64,000 nucleotides of DNA, taken from the NCBI GenBank assembly GCA_964390565.1, contig CAYMII010000013.1:1-64000 (forward strand), written 5' to 3'. The stretch's first letter is position 1. The number at the start of each line of letters is the position of its first letter. The notes beneath the pieces were generated by a model. That model worked only from the letters and a program-made list of their open reading frames with translations, did not search any database and was not told the origin of the DNA. Position numbers and translations under genes: made by a program. Shown one piece after another: positions 35,272 to 42,746 of this stretch. The stretch is from UBA8529 sp964390565 (GTDB lineage Bacteria > Bacteroidota > Bacteroidia > Bacteroidales > Tenuifilaceae).

Positions 35272-36453
35272 ATGATAACTCTCGATAAGGCAATTGATAT
35301 AGTACTTTCAAACGCAAATGCTTTAAATAAGTTTGAAAATGTTGAACTCTGGAGTTCAATGGGCAGGGTATTGGCCACTAATGTAGTTTCAGACATGAAT
35401 ATGCCCCCTTTCAACAAAACTGCTGTTGATGGTTATGCATGCCGTATGATTGATGCGAAGGGCGAATTAGAGGTTATTGAGATAATTCCTGCTGGCTCTA
35501 TTCCTTCAAAAACTGTAGAGAAAGGTCAATGCTCCAAAATTATGACTGGAGCAATGATTCCTAAAGGTGCCGATTGTGTTCTGATGGTTGAGGATACCAA
35601 AGAGGTTTCAAAAGATAGAATAATATTTACTGGCGATAAACCCAGACCAAATATCTGTATCCTTGGTGAGGATATGAAAACAGGGGATGTAGCAATCCGA
35701 AAAGGAACTACCCTTTCGGCTCAGCATATTGCCATAATGGCGGCTTTGGGTTGCACGCAACCCACCGTTACGGTAAAACCTTCGGTTGCTGTTCTTGTAA
35801 CTGGCGATGAACTTGTAGAACCAAATCAGGTTCCAACGGGTGGCCAAATCCGCAATAGCAATGGGCATCAGCTAGTTGGTCAAATCCTCAAGGCAAATGC
35901 AACACCAAACTATATTGGAATTGTAAAGGATACCGAGGATGCCACTTACGATGCAATCGCTAAGGCATTAAAAGAAAGCGATATCATTATTCTAACCGGA
36001 GGAGTATCGATGGGCGATTATGATTACGTTCCATCAGTAATGAAAAAACTGGGGATTCAAATCCTATTCGATAGCATTGCCATTCAACCAGGTAAACCCA
36101 CAAAGTTTGGAGTAAAAGATGGTAAATTGATATTCGGGTTACCCGGTAACCCCGTTTCATCGTACATGCAATTCGAAATACTTGTAAAACCTGCAATTCA
36201 AAAGTTGATGGGCGGAGAACCAAATTCAAAATCGGTTGTTCGATTACCATTAACCAATGGCTATAAACGCAAAAAAGTTGAGCGTTTAGGCCTGATTCCT
36301 GTTTTAGTAAATGAGAATAATAAAGTTGAAGCCGTTGAATTTCATGGCTCAGCGCATATATTCGCACTAGCAAAGGCCCAAGGATATATCATGATACCGC
36401 TAGGTGAATCGGAAATAAAAGAGGGGGAACTAGTTGATGTTAGACCGCTATAA
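35272..36453 (+). CDS. moeA: Molybdopterin molybdenumtransferase MoeA
   Basis: A 393-residue MoeA, started at the ATG at 35272, which gives MITLDKAIDIVLSNA as in the family. It shows PPFNKTAVDGYACRM near residue 45, GQCSKIMTGAMIPKGAD near 85, the MoCF-binding domain around 180-310 with GDELV and ILTGGVSMGDYDYVP, and the C-terminal GLPGNPVSSYMQFEILVKP. MoeA inserts molybdate into adenylylated molybdopterin. It overlaps moaA by 17 nt and heads the cofactor operon. A repeat-like ATCTAGCG/ATCTAGAATC stretch at 35160-35190 precedes it. Confidence 0.93.
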   Translation: MITLDKAIDIVLSNANALNKFENVELWSSMGRVLATNVVSDMNMPPFNKTAVDGYACRMIDAKGELEVIEIIPAGSIPSKTVEKGQCSKIMTGAMIPKGADCVLMVEDTKEVSKDRIIFTGDKPRPNICILGEDMKTGDVAIRKGTTLSAQHIAIMAALGCTQPTVTVKPSVAVLVTGDELVEPNQVPTGGQIRNSNGHQLVGQILKANATPNYIGIVKDTEDATYDAIAKALKESDIIILTGGVSMGDYDYVPSVMKKLGIQILFDSIAIQPGKPTKFGVKDGKLIFGLPGNPVSSYMQFEILVKPAIQKLMGGEPNSKSVVRLPLTNGYKRKKVERLGLIPVLVNENNKVEAVEFHGSAHIFALAKAQGYIMIPLGESEIKEGELVDVRPL

Positions 36454-37237
36454 TAGAAATATAAATTACCTGAGAATATCGGTTACCGACCGCTGTAACC
36501 TTCGCTGCACCTACTGTATGCCTGAAGATGGCGTTACAATACTTCAGCATAAAGATATTCTCACATTCGATGAAATTGTCGATTTCACAAAAGTTGCAGT
36601 TAGCATAGGCATAAACAAGGTTCGAATAACTGGCGGCGAACCTTTGGTTCGTAGGGGAATTGTTGACCTAGTAAGAATGATTGCCGAGATTGATGGAATC
36701 GATGATTTAAGCATGACAACCAACGCCATTTTGATGCAGCAGTTTGCCAAACCTCTTTTTGATGCTGGCTTACATCGCATAAATGTTAGTCTCGATACAA
36801 CCGATCCTGAAAAATTCAAATCTATTACCCGTGGTGGTAATATCGAAGATGTTTTTAATGGACTCGAGGAGGCCAAAAAGGTTGGATTTAATCCAATAAA
36901 GATCAATTGCGTTATCGAAAAATCATCATCTGAGCCTGATGCGCTAGCTGTTAAAGAATACGCATCAAAACAAGGATTTGAGGTAAGATTCATTCCTATG
37001 ATGAAACTCGATAAAGGAATTTTTGGTCAGGTTGAGGGTGGCGAAGGTGGCAACTGCGCTAAATGCAATCGGCTCAGGTTAACGGCTAATGGATTTATTA
37101 AACCTTGCCTTTTCAGCGATTTGGGCTATAGTGTCCGTGAGCTAGGAGCTAAAGCCGCCATTGAAATGGCTGTTGGTCTAAAACCCGAAAGCGGAACATC
37201 AAACCAATATGGTAAATTTTATAACATTGGGGGATGA
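36437..37237 (+). CDS. moaA: GTP 3',8-cyclase MoaA, unusually short
   Basis: A 266-residue radical SAM enzyme, where MoaA is normally 320-340. The N-terminal cluster is CNLRCTYC (C20, C24, C27) in RISVTDRCNLRCTYCMP. The second cluster is CAKCNRLRLTANGFIKPC (C207, C210, C224) with the CX2CX13C spacing. The C-terminus ends in IGG, the essential double-glycine tail. The missing length is mainly the segment between RFIPMM and the second cluster. All catalytic parts are in one frame, so it is not a pseudogene. It makes the first intermediate of molybdopterin from GTP. Confidence 0.88.
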   Translation: MLDRYNRNINYLRISVTDRCNLRCTYCMPEDGVTILQHKDILTFDEIVDFTKVAVSIGINKVRITGGEPLVRRGIVDLVRMIAEIDGIDDLSMTTNAILMQQFAKPLFDAGLHRINVSLDTTDPEKFKSITRGGNIEDVFNGLEEAKKVGFNPIKINCVIEKSSSEPDALAVKEYASKQGFEVRFIPMMKLDKGIFGQVEGGEGGNCAKCNRLRLTANGFIKPCLFSDLGYSVRELGAKAAIEMAVGLKPESGTSNQYGKFYNIGG

Positions 37238-37244
37238 TTTGCTA

Positions 37245-37274
37245 AGTTGACAGTTTTTAGTTGACGGTTCACAG
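37245..37274. repeat. Left flanking repeat of the inserted four-helix-bundle gene
   Basis: Contains AGTTGACAG (37245-37253) and a second, degenerate copy AGTTGACGG at 37259-37267. The inverse word CTGTCAACT stands twice on the other side of the gene, at 37664-37672 and 37685-37693. Confidence 0.6.
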
Positions 37275-37298
37275 TAAAAAACTGAATATTAATTTGCT

Positions 37299-37655
37299 AT
37301 GGATTATAAGGAACTAGAGGTTTGGAAAGAATCGAAAGAACTTGTCAAACTGATTTATAAAATAACAGAATCTTTTCCCTCAACTGAACAATTTGGATTA
37401 ACAAACCAAATCCGAAGAAGTGCTGTTTCAATTCCATCAAACATAGCAGAAGGAATAGGACGAAATCATACTAAAGATACACTTCAGTTTCTTTTCATTG
37501 CTAGAGGTTCGATATATGAACTCGAAACTCAACTAATTCTAGCATTTGAATTATCCTTCATTTCAAAAGAAGTTTACGAAATAACTTTTGAAAAAATTCA
37601 TCTTTGTATGAAACTAATCAGTGGGTTTATAAACTATTATGAAACCAAAAAATAG
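37299..37655 (+). CDS. Four-helix-bundle protein (S23/IVP-like)
   Basis: A 118-residue helical protein beginning DYKELEVWKESKELVKLIYK, with IRRSAVSIPSNIAEGIGRN near residue 48 and FLFIARGSIYELETQLILA near 70. This is the signature of the four-helix-bundle family first noted as proteins encoded by intervening sequences in 23S rRNA. It has no known enzymatic activity. It sits between moaA and moaC with 61 and 42 nt gaps and is bracketed by short inverted repeats, as if it had entered the operon as a small mobile unit. Confidence 0.85.
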   Translation: MDYKELEVWKESKELVKLIYKITESFPSTEQFGLTNQIRRSAVSIPSNIAEGIGRNHTKDTLQFLFIARGSIYELETQLILAFELSFISKEVYEITFEKIHLCMKLISGFINYYETKK

Positions 37656-37663
37656 TTATCTTT

Positions 37664-37693
37664 CTGTCAACTCTTAACTAACAACTGTCAACT
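37664..37693. repeat. Right flanking repeat of the inserted four-helix-bundle gene
   Basis: Two copies of CTGTCAACT at 37664-37672 and 37685-37693, exact inverse complements of AGTTGACAG on the left side. The second copy ends 4 nt before the moaC ATG. Confidence 0.6.
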
Positions 37694-37697
37694 AATC

Positions 37698-38147
37698 ATG
37701 GAACTTTCACATATCGATAATAACGGCAAAGCCAACATGGTTGATGTTGGAGGTAAACCTCAACAGGTACGTCAAGCTAAGGCCACTGGGTTTATAATGT
37801 TAAGCCACGAAACAGTAAAACTTATTAAGGAGAACCAAATGAAGAAAGGCGATGTGCTTACTGTTAGTGAGGTTGCTGGAATACAAGCAGCAAAGCAAAC
37901 ACCAAGCCTCATCCCTCTTTGCCATACGCTTATGCTTACCAAAGTTGATGTTAAAGCAACTTTACAAGAGAATGGAGTTATGGTCGATAGTTTTATTAAA
38001 TGCGTGGGACAAACAGGCGTTGAAATGGAGGCTTTAATGGCTGTTTCAGTAGCTCTACTCACCGTTTACGATATGTGCAAAGCCGTTGACAAGAATATGG
38101 TAATTGATGGTGTAACTCTGCTTGAAAAAACTAAACAAGATTTATAA
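37698..38147 (+). CDS. moaC: Cyclic pyranopterin monophosphate synthase MoaC
   Basis: A 149-residue MoaC. It shows HIDNNGKANMVDVGGKPQQVRQA at the start, AGIQAAKQTPSLIPLCHTL near 65 and the catalytic VGQTGVEMEALMAVSVALLTVYDMCKA near 110. It converts the MoaA product into cyclic pyranopterin monophosphate. It ends 7 nt before the MOSC-MogA start. It is close to the family length of about 160. Confidence 0.94.
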   Translation: MELSHIDNNGKANMVDVGGKPQQVRQAKATGFIMLSHETVKLIKENQMKKGDVLTVSEVAGIQAAKQTPSLIPLCHTLMLTKVDVKATLQENGVMVDSFIKCVGQTGVEMEALMAVSVALLTVYDMCKAVDKNMVIDGVTLLEKTKQDL

Positions 38148-38154
38148 TACGCTT

Positions 38155-39096
38155 ATGCTAACAGAACAAAAGGTAAAAATACTATCGGTAAATATCTCTA
38201 CCAAAAAGGGAACGATAAAAGAACCTGTTGAAAAGATTGTACTAAATGAACTCGGAGTAGAAGGAGATGCTCATGCAGGCGAATGGCATCGTCAGATTAG
38301 CTTACTTGGAAACGAGAGCTTTGAGCGGTTTAAAGATATGACCAAGAGAGAGGTCAAATTCGGCGATTTCGCAGAAAACATAACCACACAAGGCATTGAA
38401 TTAGTTAATACCAAACCTGGCGACAGGTTCATTGGCAACGATGTTGACCTTGAAGTTACCCAAATAGGTAAATCATGCCATGGCGATGGTTGTGCAATTT
38501 ATCGTGAGGTTGGAAATTGCGTTATGCCCAAAGAGGGTATTTTTTGTAGAGTGATAAAAGCTGGTGCTTTAAAAGCTGGTGACGAGCTAACCTTTATTCC
38601 TAAAATCTACAAAATACAGGTAATCACTCTTAGCGATAGGGCAAGTAGGCGCATTTATGAGGATAAAAGTGGACCTGAGGTTGTTCGCCTTGTTAGTGAA
38701 TACTTTGATTCGCTAAAGTGGCAGTTTACCATTGAATCAACCATTATCCCTGATGATGAAGAGCTCCTTAAGGTATATCTTTCAAAAGCAAAAGAAGAAA
38801 AATACGATTTATTAATTACCACAGGAGGAACAGGCATTGGGACTAGGGATATAACACCTGATGTTGTTAGACAATTCATGGACAAGGAGATTCCGGGTAT
38901 CATGGAGATGATTAGAGTAAAATATGGAAGCGAAAAACCAAATGCTCTTTTAAGCCGAGGGGTTGCTGGATTAATGGGTGAAACCTTCGTTTACACGTTA
39001 CCTGGTAGCGTTAAGGCTGTTAAGGAGTATATGGAGGAGATAACCAAAACCCTTAAGCATCTTTACATCATGCGAATGGGTATTGATGGGCATTAA
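38155..39096 (+). CDS. MOSC domain-MogA fusion protein
   Basis: A 313-residue two-domain protein. Residues 1-145 form a MOSC domain (GDAHAGEWHRQISLLGNES; FGDFAENITTQGIELVNTKPGDRF; EVTQIGKSCH with the conserved cysteine). Residues about 155-313 are a MogA/MoaB molybdopterin adenylyltransferase (VITLSDRASRRIYEDKSGP; DLLITTGGTGIGTRDITPDV; SRGVAGLMGETFVYTLPGS). MogA adenylylates molybdopterin before MoeA adds Mo; MOSC domains handle Mo-cofactor sulfur. The ATG at 38155 is chosen over an upstream TTG inside moaC. Confidence 0.9.
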   Translation: MLTEQKVKILSVNISTKKGTIKEPVEKIVLNELGVEGDAHAGEWHRQISLLGNESFERFKDMTKREVKFGDFAENITTQGIELVNTKPGDRFIGNDVDLEVTQIGKSCHGDGCAIYREVGNCVMPKEGIFCRVIKAGALKAGDELTFIPKIYKIQVITLSDRASRRIYEDKSGPEVVRLVSEYFDSLKWQFTIESTIIPDDEELLKVYLSKAKEEKYDLLITTGGTGIGTRDITPDVVRQFMDKEIPGIMEMIRVKYGSEKPNALLSRGVAGLMGETFVYTLPGSVKAVKEYMEEITKTLKHLYIMRMGIDGH

Positions 39097-39135
39097 GATT
39101 ATATCAGTTGTCAGTTAACAGTAAAATTAATCTAT

Positions 39136-39486
39136 ATGAAAAAAATTATTGCTGCTACAAAACTGATTGCTTACTGTGGTTTATACTGTGGTTCGTGCAG
39201 TAGGTATCTAAAGGAATCGTGCCCCGGATGTGCTAAGAACGAGAAAGCATCGTGGTGTAAGATTCGCACATGTAACATGGAGCACGGCTACGCCAGCTGC
39301 GCCGATTGTAAAGAATTTGACAACGCCATGGATTGTAAAAAGTATAACAACTTTATATCAAAAGTATTTGGGTTTGTTTTCAAATCTGATCGTAATGCAT
39401 GCTTGAATCTTATTCGTTTAAATGGATACGAGAAATTTGCCGTTTACATGGCTGAGAATAAATTTCAGACCATCAAACGAAAATAA
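39136..39486 (+). CDS. DUF3795 cysteine-rich protein, copy 1
   Basis: A 116-residue protein with CGLYCGSCSRYLKESCPGC at the N-terminus and further cysteine pairs (WCKIRTCNMEHGYASCADC). The paired cysteines suggest a zinc site. It matches DUF3795, whose function is unknown. A TCAGTTGTCAGTTA repeat precedes it at 39104-39121. It is followed 2 nt later by a second DUF3795 protein. Confidence 0.75.
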   Translation: MKKIIAATKLIAYCGLYCGSCSRYLKESCPGCAKNEKASWCKIRTCNMEHGYASCADCKEFDNAMDCKKYNNFISKVFGFVFKSDRNACLNLIRLNGYEKFAVYMAENKFQTIKRK

Positions 39487-39488
39487 TC

Positions 39489-39902
39489 TTGTCAAAGCTA
39501 ATTCTCGATAGTAAACTTATAGCTCCCTGCGGAATTTACTGTGGGGTTTGCTATATGTTCTTAAGTGAAAGGAAACGCTGCCTTGGCTGTAGAATAGACT
39601 CCATTGAAAAGCCAAAATATTGTGAGAGATGTAAGATTGCTCACTGCGAAATTCTTTCAAAAACACCAAGTGGATTTTGTTTTGAATGTGAAAATTTTCC
39701 ATGTCAAAGGCTTAAGCAACTGGATAAAAGATATCGCACAAGATATGGCGCAAGTCTAATTCAAAACCAAATCGATATAAAAGAAAAAGGGACAAATGCA
39801 TTTCTGAATCAAGGATTAACTACCAGAACATGTCCAAAATGCGATTCTGTTATAAGTATTCATTGGAAATATTGTGCTAAATGCAATAATGATTCTCATT
39901 AA
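39489..39902 (+). CDS. DUF3795 cysteine-rich protein, copy 2
   Basis: A 137-residue protein with the DUF3795 start SKLIAPCGIYCGVCYMF, CLGCRIDSIEKPKYCERC and FCFECENFPCQRL, plus an extra C-terminal zinc-ribbon-like pair (CPKCDSV...YCAKC) that copy 1 lacks. The start is a TTG at 39489, 2 nt after the previous stop. The next ATG would delete the conserved cysteine motif aligned with copy 1, so TTG is supported. It slightly overlaps the region just before the OmpA gene. Confidence 0.72.
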   Translation: MSKLILDSKLIAPCGIYCGVCYMFLSERKRCLGCRIDSIEKPKYCERCKIAHCEILSKTPSGFCFECENFPCQRLKQLDKRYRTRYGASLIQNQIDIKEKGTNAFLNQGLTTRTCPKCDSVISIHWKYCAKCNNDSH

Positions 39903-39933
39903 TCAGTTATTAAGTTTATTTCTTTCGATATTG

Positions 39934-41112
39934 ATGAGAAAATTTTACATACTATTCTTTCTAACTTTTAGCTTAACAGCAAAATCTCAAAACCTAATTA
40001 GGAACTCAAGTTTTGATGATTATTCAACTTATCTCGACAATAATAACAATATAGTATATCAACCCAATTTTTGGTTTTACAATTCAAATAATTCAAACCA
40101 TCCAATTTACTATTCATCAGATAGAGTTTTAAACAAAATAGCACCGAACAATACTCTAATAGATTCACAACTTGTCATTCAAGGACACAAAAAGAATTAT
40201 TTTATCCCTGTTTATGCATCAGAGAAATTTCAGACAAATAATACTTTAAATTATCTTCATCCAGAATTAGAGTTAGCTCAACAAGGCCAAAAACTGAATT
40301 ATCTAAGTATTGTATTACTACCAAAAACACAAAAGGCCTATTCAATATTGAAAGAGCCTCTAAAAGAGGGTCATAAGTACTATCTTCAGGTTGATATCAA
40401 AACAAATAAACAATCAAACTGCTTAACTGATTTGCTCGTTGGTTTTAAAGGGAACTCTGATTTTGCTGATGAAAAAAGTATAAATAACATTCAATTAACC
40501 TTAAAAGATTCATCAAGCTACAACTATCTCATTGAAAATTGGGTTACTGTAAGTTGTGAGTTCACAGCGTTAGGAGATGAAAAAGTAGTAGTGTTTGGCG
40601 CAGGCTTAGAAAAAGACTATATTAACATTATAAAATCTAATCGAAGAAAATTTTATCAATCCTACATTGGTGGACCATTTAGAATAATGTATTATATCGA
40701 TAATCCCAAGTTATTTGAAATTAGTAATAACAGTTTATTTGTTAACAATATTGATACAATGAAAATTGGAGACAGTTTTGTGCTCCAAAATATTTACTTT
40801 GATTTTGATAAATATATATTGTTAGAAAAATCGTTCCCAATGCTCAATGAACTCATTGAATATTTAAAAACTAAAACAAATATTAGAATCCAAATTTCTG
40901 GACATACAGATAATATTGGTAAAAATGATTACAATAACGAATTATCACTAAAACGTGCTATAGCAGTTACCGATTATTTGATAAGTAAAGGAATTGCAAA
41001 AGAAAGGTTACAAATGTTTGGGTTTGGTTCGTTGTACCCTATAAATTCTAATGATACTGAATACGGTCGTCAACAGAACAGGCGAATTGAAATAAAAATA
41101 GTTGATAAATAA
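39934..41112 (+). CDS. OmpA-family outer-membrane protein
   Basis: A 392-residue protein. The ATG at 39934 gives a clean signal peptide (RKFYILFFLTFSLTAKSQ). The N-terminal part (LIRNSSFDDYSTYLDNN) looks like a carbohydrate-binding-type jelly roll. The C-terminal OmpA domain (residues about 280-390) has NIYFDFDKYIL, IRIQISGHTDNIGKND, LSLKRAIAVTDYLISKGI and GRQQNRRIEIKI, which bind peptidoglycan. Such proteins anchor the outer membrane to the wall. Codon use is more AT-rich than its neighbours. Confidence 0.83.
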   Translation: MRKFYILFFLTFSLTAKSQNLIRNSSFDDYSTYLDNNNNIVYQPNFWFYNSNNSNHPIYYSSDRVLNKIAPNNTLIDSQLVIQGHKKNYFIPVYASEKFQTNNTLNYLHPELELAQQGQKLNYLSIVLLPKTQKAYSILKEPLKEGHKYYLQVDIKTNKQSNCLTDLLVGFKGNSDFADEKSINNIQLTLKDSSSYNYLIENWVTVSCEFTALGDEKVVVFGAGLEKDYINIIKSNRRKFYQSYIGGPFRIMYYIDNPKLFEISNNSLFVNNIDTMKIGDSFVLQNIYFDFDKYILLEKSFPMLNELIEYLKTKTNIRIQISGHTDNIGKNDYNNELSLKRAIAVTDYLISKGIAKERLQMFGFGSLYPINSNDTEYGRQQNRRIEIKIVDK

Positions 41113-41113
41113 A

Positions 41114-41136
41114 AACCGGCTATTGCCGGTTCTTAT
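41114..41136. terminator. Bidirectional terminator between OmpA and thioredoxin genes
   Basis: The stem AACCGGC/GCCGGTT with a TATT loop stands between two convergent genes. The minus strand has TTTTTA after it and the plus strand TCTTATT. Confidence 0.75.
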
Positions 41137-41144
41137 TATAATTC

Positions 41145-41501
41145 TTACTCTACCCCCAATACATCTTTAAATGCCTGTTTGAATGAATCTTTTGGGAGTG
41201 CTCCCTGTGCCATTTGAGGCTGTGCATCCTTAGGAATAAAAAGCAATGATGGTATGCTACGGATTCCAAAAACCGAAGCTAACTCCTGTTCGGCCTCAGT
41301 ATCTACCTTATAGATAGTTAATTTGCCATCGTACTCTTTCGATAGTTCTTCAAGAATTGGGGCAACCATTTTGCATGGTCCACACCAATCGGCATAAAAA
41401 TCAATAATTGCAGGCTTGTCGCCTTCAAATTTCCATTCTTTATTCTGCTCAAAGTTAAAAACCTTTTGCTTGAATGTTTCTAGTGTTAAGTGCTCAATCA
41501 T
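41145..41501 (-). CDS. trxA: Thioredoxin
   Basis: A 118-residue thioredoxin with the active site WCGPC at residues 39-43, the preceding strand IIDFYADW and the cis-proline region GIRSIPSLLFI near 75. It reduces protein disulfides in the cytosol; no signal peptide is visible. It is slightly longer than E. coli Trx at the N-terminus. Confidence 0.93.
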   Translation of the reverse strand: MIEHLTLETFKQKVFNFEQNKEWKFEGDKPAIIDFYADWCGPCKMVAPILEELSKEYDGKLTIYKVDTEAEQELASVFGIRSIPSLLFIPKDAQPQMAQGALPKDSFKQAFKDVLGVE

Positions 41502-41575
41502 ATTCTTAATTTATTTAGTTTCTATTTATCATATCTACTTATCTACATATATCAAATTATATACCAAAACGTAAG

Positions 41576-41618
41576 TTATGACAAAATGTTCGTTTTGACA
41601 TAATTGATATTTATCAAT
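41576..41618. repeat. Two adjacent palindromes beside the integrase gene
   Basis: TTATGACAAAATG (41576-41588) faces CGTTTTGACATAA (41591-41603) with a 2-nt loop and two mismatches. It is followed at once by ATTGATA-TT-TATCAAT (41603-41618), which overlaps the integrase stop codon. A related CGTTTT-CATAATT stands at 42606-42618 on the other side of the gene. Confidence 0.6.
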
Positions 41619-42567
41619 TTGACAAACTATGTAAATTGTAATAATAGGAATGAGAATGTTGGCTGTACAATTTATCGAAAGGGCTAAATAGTTTACATCG
41701 GCTTAGATTTACAACCTGAAGATATACGAGAGTAGTTTCGATTCGTACATGGCCAAGTAATTCTTTGATTGTGACAATATCCATTCCATGCTCAAGTAAA
41801 TGTGTAGCATAGCTATGACGCAATGTATGTAATGAAATTTTCTTCTGAAAACCACATTTCCTTTTTGCTTCACCAAGCACCCATCGCATTCCACCAATGC
41901 TCAACGGAGTGCCAGGTTCATTTCCATTAAAAAGGTAATCAACCGGCTTATCTTCTGAGTAATACTTAAGCAATCCTTTTAAAATCAAAGGTGATAATGG
42001 TACATAACGATCCTTTTTGTATTTACTTTCCCGAATATGAATCATCAAGCGACCAGTATCAATATCAGAAATTTTCAATCGATTTGCTTCACGTACCCTG
42101 AGCCCTGCAGAATAAATCAACGACAATAGCACTCGATGCTTTAAAAGCGCTGGCGCTTTGAATAATGCTTTGCACTCATCATAGTTCAAAACAACAGGCA
42201 GCTTACTCCTATGTTTTATGGAGGGCAGCTGAATTAACCGATCGTTTAAGCCTAAAAATTTGAAGCAATATCTAAGACCATAAACAGAAAACTTAAAATC
42301 ACTTAACGATGGAGTTTTACTGCCTCTAGCCTTCGATGCAAGATAATGATTCAACTCTTTCTCGCTAATATCTTGCGGCGGTCTTCCGAAATGAAGGCTT
42401 ATTTGAGCCAATTTTCGAGCATAATTCTTTAAAGTGCTTTCCGACTGACAAGCTAAACGAATTCTATCATCTAGTTCATCTAGAATTTCTCTAAAGCCAT
42501 ACACTTCGAGGCAAGCCTGTTCAACTATGGTTTTTGGCTTCTCTTTAATGTCTGATTTGGAACGCAT
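41614..42567 (-). CDS. Solitary tyrosine recombinase/integrase
   Basis: A 317-residue recombinase of the phage-integrase fold. The N-terminal SAM-like domain is at about 40-120; the catalytic residues are R157 in AGLRVREANRL, K182, H247 and R250 in HTLRHSYATHL, H273 in LLGHVRIETT and nucleophile Y282. It resembles recombinases often paired with IS91-like transposases, but no transposase lies next to it. About 35 residues follow the tyrosine (NLSRCKLFSPFDKLY), a tail seen in that group. It is not the Xer protein at 0.5-1.3 kb. Confidence 0.85.
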   Translation of the reverse strand: MRSKSDIKEKPKTIVEQACLEVYGFREILDELDDRIRLACQSESTLKNYARKLAQISLHFGRPPQDISEKELNHYLASKARGSKTPSLSDFKFSVYGLRYCFKFLGLNDRLIQLPSIKHRSKLPVVLNYDECKALFKAPALLKHRVLLSLIYSAGLRVREANRLKISDIDTGRLMIHIRESKYKKDRYVPLSPLILKGLLKYYSEDKPVDYLFNGNEPGTPLSIGGMRWVLGEAKRKCGFQKKISLHTLRHSYATHLLEHGMDIVTIKELLGHVRIETTLVYLQVVNLSRCKLFSPFDKLYSQHSHSYYYNLHSLSN

Positions 42568-42605
42568 ATAAAAACGGTTTTATTGGTTAATACTCTTTTT
42601 TACTG

Positions 42606-42654
42606 CGTTTTCATAATTAAGGTACGAAATAGTTCTAATTATCAAGTTGATAAC
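42606..42654. repeat. Palindrome and short direct repeat upstream of the integrase
   Basis: CGTTTTCATAATT (42606-42618) resembles CGTTTTGACATAATT at 41591-41605 with a 2-nt gap. Downstream, TTATCAAGTTGATAA (about 42639-42653) is a perfect palindrome with a single central G. Together with the sites at 41576-41618 these are candidate recombinase sites. The rest of the 179-nt gap to the CCA gene is AT-rich. Confidence 0.5.
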
Positions 42655-42746
42655 ATAATTATACTCTTTAGGCTTCTCGTAATTATGCCATAAAGGCAAT
42701 TAGTTGTATTTTTGGCAGCATAATAATTAGGTTATCCAACCCCTTT

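Noticed and set aside
36437..37237. MoaA as a truncated pseudogene
   Set aside because: Both cluster motifs, the arginines of CNRLRL and the C-terminal GG are in one frame with normal operon overlap.
41614..42567. Prophage or integrative element boundary
   Set aside because: The recombinase has no phage, conjugation or cargo genes beside it; the neighbours are ordinary housekeeping genes. Only a small unit is possible.
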